A stretch of DNA of 5,143 nucleotides from JBGPIT01 sp041485125. Its GTDB lineage: Bacteria > Desulfobacterota > Binatia > UTPRO1. Of the stretch, positions 1 through 4,517 are shown piece after piece (position 1 is the first letter of the stretch; the number at the start of each line of letters is the position of its first letter). Both the position numbers and the translations under genes were made by a program. Below the pieces are notes generated by a model that saw only the letters and a program-made list of their open reading frames with translations, ran no database searches and had not been told where the DNA came from. The stretch spans positions 1-5,143 of the forward strand of contig JBGPIT010000374.1 of assembly GCA_041485125.1 (NCBI GenBank), given 5' to 3'.

Positions 1-1065
1 CATGCCGAGCCAATGGCTGGTGCGATGCATGAAGAAGCGACGGTACGCGCCGCTCTCGATCGCCTCCTCGTGGCTGCCCTCGATGAGCCCGTGCTCGCGC
101 AGACCGTCGACGAGCACCTCGAGCGCCGCCTGGTGCGGCGCATCGAACGAGACCTCCGGCCGGACCGCGGCGATCGCGGCCTCCTGGGCGGCGAGCACCA
201 GGTCGTAGAGCCGGCGCTGCGCCTCGGAGAAGCGCGCGCCGACCGGGAAGGTGCGGGTGATGTCCGCGCAGTAGCCGCCGTACTCGGCGCCGGCGTCGAC
301 CAGGAGCAGGTCGCCGTCCCGCATCTGCCGCGTATTGTCGACGTAGTGCAGCACGGTCGCGTTCGCGCCCGACGCGACGATCGACGGATACGCCGGGCCG
401 GCGGCGCCGCGCCGGCGGAACGTGTAGTCGATGAGCGCCTCGATCTCGTACTCGAAGGCGCCGGGGTGCACGCCCTCCATCGCGGCGCGATGCGCCTCGG
501 CCGCGATACCGATCGCGCGCTCGAGCGCGGCGATCTCCTCGGGACCTTTGAAGAGCCGCATCTCGTGCAGGATCGTGCCCGGGTCGAGGAGGCCGCGCGG
601 GCCGGCGCCGCTGCGGGCGTGGTTGTCGCACGCCCAGGCAAAGAGCTCGAGCATGCGCTGGTTGAAGCGGTGGTCGCGACCGGGCCCGTAGTAGATCACC
701 GCGGCGCGCTGCACGATCTTCGGCAGCCGCTCCTCGAGGGCCTCGATCGGATAGGCCGCGTCGGCGCCGTAGCGCTCCTTCGCGCCCTCGATGCCGGCGC
801 GCGTGCCGGTCCAGATCTCCCGGTCGGGATCGCGCGACCGCACGAAGAGCGTGAACGGCTCGTCGGCGCCGGGCTCGAGGACGCAGGTCGCCTCCGGCTC
901 GGGAAAGCCGGTGAGGTAGAGCAGGTCGTTGTCTTGACGGTAGGGGTACTCGACGTCGTTCGAGCGCACCGCGATCGGCGCGGCACGGAAGACCGCGACG
1001 CCGCGTTCCATCTTCGCCATGAAGTCGCGACGGCGGCGCGCGTACACTTCACGATCGTGCGTCAC
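1..1065 (-). CDS. pepP: Xaa-Pro aminopeptidase (aminopeptidase P), C-terminus cut by window edge
   Basis: Cytosolic metallopeptidase of the M24B family that removes an N-terminal residue preceding proline. 355 codons are visible; the E. coli enzyme has about 440. Residues ~1-140 match the AMP_N domain, with EYPYRQDNDLLYLTGFPEPEA at 39-59. HEMRLFKGPEEI at 167-178 leads into the pita-bread catalytic domain. Dinuclear metal ligands D257 (VDAG) and D268 (ADITR) are spaced 11 apart as in E. coli (D260/D271). Catalytic-site histidines are H240 (LHYVDN), H347 and H351 (MHRTSHWLG), all offset by three from E. coli. The two glutamate ligands lie beyond the left edge. GTG at 1063-1065 is chosen because the frame upstream to its stop has no other start and the N-terminus then aligns with E. 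coli PepP; a GTG at 1047 or ATG at 1020 would trim the AMP_N domain. A GAGG lies only 2 nt before this GTG. The gene is divergent from the secreted-protein gene. Identification is firm. Confidence 0.95.
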   Translation of the reverse strand, partial: MTHDREVYARRRRDFMAKMERGVAVFRAAPIAVRSNDVEYPYRQDNDLLYLTGFPEPEATCVLEPGADEPFTLFVRSRDPDREIWTGTRAGIEGAKERYGADAAYPIEALEERLPKIVQRAAVIYYGPGRDHRFNQRMLELFAWACDNHARSGAGPRGLLDPGTILHEMRLFKGPEEIAALERAIGIAAEAHRAAMEGVHPGAFEYEIEALIDYTFRRRGAAGPAYPSIVASGANATVLHYVDNTRQMRDGDLLLVDAGAEYGGYCADITRTFPVGARFSEAQRRLYDLVLAAQEAAIAAVRPEVSFDAPHQAALEVLVDGLREHGLIEGSHEEAIESGAYRRFFMHRTSHWLGM

Positions 1066-1072
1066 GACCTCG

Positions 1073-1081
1073 GTTCTAGCA
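1073..1081 (-). promoter_or_regulatory. possible extended -10 element for pepP
   Basis: On the minus strand this reads TGCTAGAAC: a TG-N extension followed by TAGAAC, a 4/6 match to TATAAT. It ends 7 nt before the pepP GTG, so a transcript would begin at or next to the start codon. No convincing -35 hexamer lies 16-18 nt upstream. A close variant, TGCTAAGAC, sits at nearly the same distance before the YciI-family gene. This is a motif reading only. Confidence 0.35.
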
Positions 1082-1083
1082 CG

Positions 1084-1128
1084 ACGGCTCGCGGCCGCGG
1101 TAGCAGCTACGCGCCGCCGTCGAGCCGT
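1084..1128. repeat. nested inverted repeat in the divergent pepP / secreted-protein intergenic region
   Basis: The left arm ACGGCTCGCGGC (1084-1095) pairs with GCCG-T-CGAGCCGT (1116-1128): 12 base pairs with one bulged T at 1120. Inside it, GTAG (1100-1103) pairs with CTAC (1107-1110) around a 3-nt loop. The element lies between two divergent start codons, upstream of both, which fits an operator or structured DNA/RNA element better than a terminator. GC-rich sequence raises the chance of accidental pairing. Confidence 0.5.
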
Positions 1129-1150
1129 TCCACCGCCGCGCGATCCCCGA

Positions 1151-1156
1151 TATCAT
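1151..1156 (+). promoter_or_regulatory. possible -10 hexamer for the small secreted protein
   Basis: TATCAT matches TATAAT at five of six positions and stands out in a GC-rich region. The hexamer 17 nt upstream (TTCCAC, 1128-1133) is a poor -35. Transcription would begin near 1163-1164, giving either a leaderless message at the ATG of 1164 or a leader of about 15 nt before the ATG of 1179. Confidence 0.4.
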
Positions 1157-1165
1157 CATTCGTAT

Positions 1166-1170
1166 GGAGG
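1166..1170 (+). promoter_or_regulatory. Shine-Dalgarno site deciding the 1179 start
   Basis: GGAGG lies 8 nt before the ATG at 1179, a near-ideal spacing. It sits inside the first codons of the longer alternative reading from ATG 1164, so it argues for the shorter protein. Confidence 0.7.
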
Positions 1171-1178
1171 TGAGCGAT

Positions 1179-1469
1179 ATGCGGAAGGTGGCGATGATCG
1201 TCGTGACGATGACGTTCCTGGTGACCGGTCCCGTATTCGCGGAGCTCGATTGCGCCCAGGTGCAGAAGCTCCATGACGAAGGCCAGCGGCCTGCGGACAT
1301 CGCGCGCACGCTCGGCGTCACCACCCCCGAGGTGCAGGAGTGCATGGCCGGCGAGAAGAGAATCGAGCCGTCGAGCGCGAGCGCCGGCGACGGGATCAAG
1401 CTGCCGCTCTCGCCGCACGAGATTCCGGGGAACATCAACCCGGTCCCGCGCGGCCCGAATCAGCAGTGA
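1179..1469 (+). CDS. small secreted protein with helix-turn-helix-like segment, unknown function
   Basis: 96 residues, family not recognised. Residues 1-21 form a Sec signal peptide: basic start MRK, hydrophobic core from about V4 to G17, and a PVFA|E cleavage site with small residues at -3 and -1. The mature part is about 75 residues. Residues 35-56 (GQRPADIARTLGVTTPEVQECM in two helices: DIARTLG, turn, TPEVQECM) resemble a homeodomain-like or resolvase-type helix-turn-helix, which is odd in an exported protein. C25 and C55 bracket this segment and could form a disulfide in the periplasm. Residues 60-96 are rich in Pro, Ser and Gly, probably disordered. ATG 1179 is chosen for its GGAGG and for a normal signal-peptide start; ATG 1164 would add MEVSD. 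It is divergent from pepP and convergent, with a 4-bp gap, to the YciI-family gene. Reading frame and export are well supported; function is unknown. Confidence 0.75.
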   Translation: MRKVAMIVVTMTFLVTGPVFAELDCAQVQKLHDEGQRPADIARTLGVTTPEVQECMAGEKRIEPSSASAGDGIKLPLSPHEIPGNINPVPRGPNQQ

Positions 1470-1473
1470 GCGT

Positions 1474-1755
1474 TCAGGTCGTTTCCGGAAACACGCGCAG
1501 GAAGGGTTTCACCTCGACGTGATTGAAGATGCCGTTCAGGACGTAGGGGTCTTTGGCGACGATCGCCCACGCCGCGGCGAGCGACTCGGCCTCGAGCACG
1601 ACGAGGCTGCCGCTGCCGTCGGTGAACGGTCCCGCGAGCGGGACCTTCCCTGCCTGCGAGAGCGGGGCGAGGTGGGCGAGGTGCGCCGGCCGGTGCACCG
1701 GCCGTTTCTCTTTGGAGTCGGGCGCGTCGTGGCCGATCATGACGTAGAGTGGCAT
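1474..1755 (-). CDS. YciI-family (YCII domain) protein
   Basis: 93 residues, the usual length of a single-domain YciI protein (ferredoxin-like alpha/beta fold). It starts MPLYVMIGHDAPDSKEKR; HRPAHLAHL (21-29) matches E. coli YciI RPAHLARL, AGPF follows at 41-44, a GSLVVLEAES strand at 49-58, then the family signature DPYVLNGIFNHVEVKPF at 69-85. A conserved His is thought to form the active site with an Asp; H21, H25 and H28 are the candidates visible. The biological substrate of the family is not established. ATG at 1753-1755 gives an exact family N-terminus, although the frame stays open further upstream; no Shine-Dalgarno is seen before it. The stop is 4 bp from that of the convergent secreted-protein gene. 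The start is only 18 bp from the next gene, so its promoter must overlap that gene's 5' end. Confidence 0.93.
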   Translation of the reverse strand: MPLYVMIGHDAPDSKEKRPVHRPAHLAHLAPLSQAGKVPLAGPFTDGSGSLVVLEAESLAAAWAIVAKDPYVLNGIFNHVEVKPFLRVFPETT

Positions 1756-1763
1756 GGGGAGGC

Positions 1764-1772
1764 GTCTTAGCA
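1764..1772 (-). promoter_or_regulatory. possible extended -10 element for the YciI-family gene
   Basis: On the minus strand this reads TGCTAAGAC, identical at 7 of 9 positions to the TGCTAGAAC before pepP. It ends 8 nt before the ATG. TAAGAC alone is a weak 3/6 match to TATAAT and no -35 is evident; the support is mostly the similarity of sequence and position to the pepP element. Confidence 0.3.
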
Positions 1773-1773
1773 C

Positions 1774-2133
1774 GTGGCGCACGAGTTCGACGCGCCCCCG
1801 GCGCTGGAGATGCTGCTCACCCGTCTCGACGAGATGGCCGTCGTCGTCGGTCCGGCGGCTGCACCGCGGCTCGGCGCCGTGCGCGCGGGGCTCGAGCGTG
1901 CGATCGCGTTGCGCGCGCGCGGCGACGTCGCCCATGCCGCGGTCGCGATCCGCGCCGCGATGGAAGAGCTGGCGCGCCTCGCCGATCATCTCGATCCGAT
2001 GGAAGGCACGTTGATGCGTGCCGCCGTCCAGCAGTTCACCGGTGCGTTGCTGCGGGGTGAGCACGGCGAGATGGAGCGCACCGCCGACGTCATGCGCGAG
2101 AAGTCGGGCGCGACCAAGGTCACCAAGGAGTGA
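1774..2133 (+). CDS. hypothetical helical protein, 119 residues
   Basis: I do not recognise the family. The product is soluble, rich in Ala, Arg, Glu and Leu, with no signal peptide or membrane segment and no Cys. It reads as a bundle of about four or five helices: 9-25, 31-49 (PRLGAVRAGLERAIALRAR), 52-74 (VAHAAVAIRAAMEELARLAD), 76-93 and 97-108, ending in a lysine-bearing tail (KSGATKVTKE). The second and third helices sit either side of a Gly-Asp turn, a hairpin arrangement common in small regulatory or adaptor proteins, but no function can be assigned. GTG 1774 is the first start after an in-frame TAG at 1768 and has no clear Shine-Dalgarno; ATG 1810, directly after GGAG, would remove 12 residues. 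A strong hairpin begins at its stop codon, and the winged-helix gene follows 46 bp downstream, probably in the same transcript. Confidence 0.7.
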   Translation: MAHEFDAPPALEMLLTRLDEMAVVVGPAAAPRLGAVRAGLERAIALRARGDVAHAAVAIRAAMEELARLADHLDPMEGTLMRAAVQQFTGALLRGEHGEMERTADVMREKSGATKVTKE

Positions 2134-2170
2134 CGGCGCGGAACGACGCCGAGCGGCGTCGTTCGCCGTC
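2132..2170 (+). repeat. strong GC-rich hairpin between the helical and winged-helix genes
   Basis: GAACGACGCC (2141-2150) and GGCGTCGTTC (2155-2164) are perfect complements around a 4-nt loop GAGC. Outside them GACGGC (2132-2137) pairs with GCCGTC (2165-2170) across a 3-nt one-sided bulge (2138-2140). This gives 16 base pairs in all. The stem starts within the TGA of the upstream gene and ends 9 nt before the ATG at 2180. There is no T-run, so a classic intrinsic terminator is unlikely; an attenuating, mRNA-stabilising or translation-controlling structure is possible. The pairing is read directly; the role is inferred. Confidence 0.7.
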
Positions 2171-2179
2171 GTGCCGGCG

Positions 2180-2740
2180 ATGAGCGCGTCCTCCGATCCG
2201 ACGCTCGCCATTCTGATGCTGCTGCGGGTGAAGGGACGCGCGACCGCTCACGTCGTGACGCGGGCGACGCGCCTTGCTGCGGACATCGTGGAGAGCGCGC
2301 TCGAGGCGGCGCGTCAGCGTGGCGCGGTGCGGCCGGTCGGCGACGATGACACCGTCGCGCTCACGCCGAGCGGGCACGCCGAGATAGCGCGCTTGCTCGC
2401 GGACGAGCGCCTCGACCGGCCGTCGCTCGACACGCTCTACGCGCGGTTCGTCGCGATCGATCGGACGTTGAAGGAGCGGATCAGCTCCTGGCAGGTCGCG
2501 CCGGCGGGAACGGCCGCATTGCATGCCGTCGCGAGCGACGCGACGCCATTCGCCAGCGCGCTCGGCGCCGTCGCCGCGCGCTTCGCGCCGTACGAGGCGC
2601 GCCTGCGCGCGGCGCTCGTCGAGATCGAGCATGGCGACGCACGCTTCGTCGCGAGCCCGTTCGTCGACTCGCTCCATCAGGTGTGGTTCGAGCTGCACGA
2701 GGATCTGCTGGTGACGCTCGGACGGACGAGGACGGCATGA
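2180..2740 (+). CDS. winged-helix (MarR-like) transcriptional regulator
   Basis: 186 residues. The N-terminal part reads as a winged helix: helix 1 DPTLAILMLLRVKG (6-19), helices 2 and 3 TAHVVTRATRLAADIVESALEAARQRGAV (22-50), a wing with VGDDDTVALTPSG (53-65), then AEIARLLADERLD (67-79). The LTPSGHAE wing strand is typical of MarR-like proteins. The C-terminal part (about 85-186) is helical and ends with DSLHQVWFELHEDLLVTLGR (163-182), strikingly rich in conserved-looking aromatic, His and acidic residues. From memory such tails occur in actinobacterial MarR-like proteins; this is not verified. It probably acts as a cytosolic DNA-binding regulator with a ligand or dimerisation C-domain. ATG 2180 is chosen; GTG 2171 adds three residues, and starts further up would overlap the preceding gene. 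No Shine-Dalgarno is visible; the hairpin abuts the start. Its stop overlaps the HAD gene's start (ATGA at 2737-2740). Confidence 0.75.
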   Translation: MSASSDPTLAILMLLRVKGRATAHVVTRATRLAADIVESALEAARQRGAVRPVGDDDTVALTPSGHAEIARLLADERLDRPSLDTLYARFVAIDRTLKERISSWQVAPAGTAALHAVASDATPFASALGAVAARFAPYEARLRAALVEIEHGDARFVASPFVDSLHQVWFELHEDLLVTLGRTRTA

Positions 2741-3438
2741 CCGCGTCGCGTCGCTTGCGCGCGCTCATCTTCGACTTCGATCACACGCTCTCGGACTTCG
2801 GCCGCTGGGTCGAGTGGCGTCGGGCGCGCGACGACATCGGCGCGCTCTACACCGCCGAGGGCGTCGACGCGGCGACGGTCCTGCGCAAACGCGGCTCGTT
2901 CTCGCTGATCGCGGCGCTGCACGACGCGCTCGCCGCGCGCGCGCCGCGCGCCCGCGCCGACGAGGTGCGCGCCGAGGCGTTTGCCGTTCTCGAATCGTAC
3001 GAGTGCGCCGGCGCCGAGCAGGCGCGCCTCCTTCATGGCGCGGAGCGGGCGATCGCGGACGCCCGTCGTCGCGATCTCGCGCTCGCGATCGTCAGCGCCA
3101 ACGCCGAGCCGCCGATCCGCCGGGCGCTCGACCGACTCGGTGTCGGCGCCTGCTTCGGCACGATCGTCGGCCGTACCGCGAGCCGGCCGCTCAAACCCGA
3201 GCCGGACATGCACCGCGAGGCGCTGCGTCTCCTCGGCTGCGGCCCCGACGAGGCGCTCGCGATCGGCGACAGCCCGAACGACATGAAGGCCGCGACGGCG
3301 GCCGGTATGCTGACCATCGGCGTGATCGGTGGCGAGGGGACCGACCAGGAGCTCTTCACGACCGGCGCCGCCTACGTCCTCGCCGACCTGAGTGCCCTGC
3401 CGAGTCTCCTGGCGCTATGGGAGCAGGCCGCCCGTTGA
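2737..3438 (+). CDS. HAD-superfamily hydrolase (phosphoglycolate phosphatase-like)
   Basis: 233 residues, cytosolic, normal for a subfamily IA HAD phosphatase. All four HAD motifs are present: motif I DFDHTL (13-18) with nucleophile D13 and acid/base D15; motif II at VSAN with S120; motif III K153 in RPLKPEPD; motif IV GDSPND (177-182) with D178 and D182 for Mg2+. Residues ~19-110 form a helical C1 cap. The KPEPDMH...GDSPNDMKAATAAGM pattern resembles phosphoglycolate and pyrophosphate phosphatases, but the substrate cannot be read from the sequence. ATG 2737 places motif I at the expected distance from the N-terminus and overlaps the winged-helix stop by ATGA; GAGGA at 2728-2732 is a close Shine-Dalgarno. 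Tight coupling suggests both proteins are made together, perhaps with the regulator sensing a related metabolite (inference). Confidence 0.93.
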   Translation: MTASRRLRALIFDFDHTLSDFGRWVEWRRARDDIGALYTAEGVDAATVLRKRGSFSLIAALHDALAARAPRARADEVRAEAFAVLESYECAGAEQARLLHGAERAIADARRRDLALAIVSANAEPPIRRALDRLGVGACFGTIVGRTASRPLKPEPDMHREALRLLGCGPDEALAIGDSPNDMKAATAAGMLTIGVIGGEGTDQELFTTGAAYVLADLSALPSLLALWEQAAR

Positions 3439-3518
3439 CGCCGGGCTCCGACCCCAAAAGGCCTCGAAAAATCGTACTTTGACTTGCTCCGCGGGGCTGT
3501 GTCACGCTCGTGGGGTCA
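3439..3518. other. 80-bp gap between the HAD and GT2 genes
   Basis: This is an AT-richer patch, with AAAA at 3456-3459 and AAAAA at 3467-3471, in otherwise GC-rich DNA. There is no stem followed by a T-run, so no intrinsic terminator for the HAD operon is seen. It probably marks a boundary between transcription units. Confidence 0.5.
3479..3507 (+). promoter_or_regulatory. possible promoter for the glycosyltransferase pair
   Basis: TTGACT (3479-3484) matches the -35 consensus at five of six positions and lies in the only AT-richer patch of the window's right half. At 17 nt spacing the -10 position holds TCACGC, a poor match preceded by TGTG. The placement before the first gene of a pair is sensible, but the -10 is weak. 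Confidence 0.3.
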
Positions 3519-4517
3519 GTGAAGCTCGTCATCCAGATCCCCTGCCTCGACGAGGAGGCCTCGCTCGCGGAGACCATTGCGGCGCTGCCGAAACGGCTCC
3601 GGGGCATCGACCAGATCGAGGTGATCGTCATTGACGACGGCAGCGAGGACGCGACCGCCGAGGTTGCGCGGGCCGCCGGCGTCGCGGAGGTCGTGCGCTT
3701 TCCGCAGCACCAGGGCCTGGCGCGGGCGTTCGCCGCCGGCCTCGACCGCGCCCTCAAGCGCGGCGCCGACGTGATCGTCAACACCGACGCCGACAACCAG
3801 TACTGTGCCGCCGACATCGAGGCCCTGGTCGCGCCGATCCTCGCCGGCGAGGCCGACATGGTGATCGGCGATCGCGACCCCGCCAACTTGCGGCACTTCA
3901 GTCCGGCCAAGCGCGTGCTGCAGCGCCTCGGTAGCTGGGCGGTCCGCCAGCTCTCCGGCACCGGCGTCCCCGATGCGACGAGCGGCTTTCGCGCGATCAG
4001 CCGGGGTGCCGCGCTGAAGCTCAACGTGCTCTCCGATTTCACCTACACGCTCGAGACCATCATCCAGGCGGGCAAAAAGCAGATCGCGGTGACGCACGTG
4101 CCGGTGCGCGCCCGCGAGACCGAGCGCCCGTCGCGGCTCTTCTCCGGGCCGTCGCATTACATCCGGCGGTCGGCGAGCACGCTGGTGCGGATGTACGCGC
4201 TCTACGAGCCGTTCAAGATCTTCGCCCTGCTCGGCGGATCGATGCTCGCGGTGAGCCTACTGCTCGGCCTCCGCTTCGTCTTCTACTTCGTGCGCAACGG
4301 CGGCGCCGGCCACCTGCAGTCGATCATCCTCGCCGCGGCGCTGCTCACGATCGGCTTCATCACGATCCTGTTCGGCATGCTCGCCGACTTGATCGGCCGC
4401 AACCGCCAGCTCGTGGAGGAGACGTTGCTTCGCGTCCGGCGACTCGAGCTCGAGCTGTCACGCGATGAGGAGGACGCCGCGCCGCCGCGCCGACGCGCCG
4501 ACGCACTGCCACGATGA
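3519..4517 (+). CDS. family 2 glycosyltransferase, membrane-anchored
   Basis: 332 residues. The GT-A domain starts at the N-terminus (KLVIQIPCLDEEASLAETI, 2-20). The nucleotide-sugar site is IDDGS (38-42), and the metal-binding DxD is D90-A-D92 within VNTDADNQY. GDRD at 117-120, then TSGFRA at 154-159 and FTYTLETIIQAGKK at 174-187, are typical of the dolichyl/undecaprenyl-phosphate-mannose-synthase-like branch. Two C-terminal membrane helices follow at about 233-258 and 266-292, then a charged helix (RNRQLVEETLLRVRRLELEL) and an Arg/Pro-rich tail. It probably moves a sugar from a nucleotide donor to a lipid carrier or glycan at the inner membrane. Donor and acceptor are unknown. GTG 3519 yields MKLVIQIPC, the usual family start; GTG 3510 would add three residues, and neither has a strong Shine-Dalgarno. 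The stop overlaps the next gene (ATGA, 4514-4517). Confidence 0.93.
   Translation: MKLVIQIPCLDEEASLAETIAALPKRLRGIDQIEVIVIDDGSEDATAEVARAAGVAEVVRFPQHQGLARAFAAGLDRALKRGADVIVNTDADNQYCAADIEALVAPILAGEADMVIGDRDPANLRHFSPAKRVLQRLGSWAVRQLSGTGVPDATSGFRAISRGAALKLNVLSDFTYTLETIIQAGKKQIAVTHVPVRARETERPSRLFSGPSHYIRRSASTLVRMYALYEPFKIFALLGGSMLAVSLLLGLRFVFYFVRNGGAGHLQSIILAAALLTIGFITILFGMLADLIGRNRQLVEETLLRVRRLELELSRDEEDAAPPRRRADALPR

Noticed and set aside
13..1173. 386-codon open frame on the plus strand across pepP
   Set aside because: It is codon-aligned antisense to a well-supported pepP. Such frames stay open in GC-rich genes because TTA, CTA and TCA codons are rare; the Arg/Ala-rich product has no recognisable fold.
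1756..2211. Upstream extension of the YciI-family frame to an ATG at 2211
   Set aside because: The YciI domain is complete from 1755 at the usual family length, and the extension runs antisense through the helical-protein gene.
2120..3213. Long minus-strand open frames (2120-2698 and 2677-3213) opposite the winged-helix and HAD genes
   Set aside because: They are antisense shadows of coding regions with clear motifs on the plus strand; low-complexity Arg-rich products.
3450..3517. GACCCC / GGGGTC inverted repeat around the gap before the GT2 gene
   Set aside because: Six-base arms separated by 56 nt are expected by chance in GC-rich DNA, and no T-run follows.
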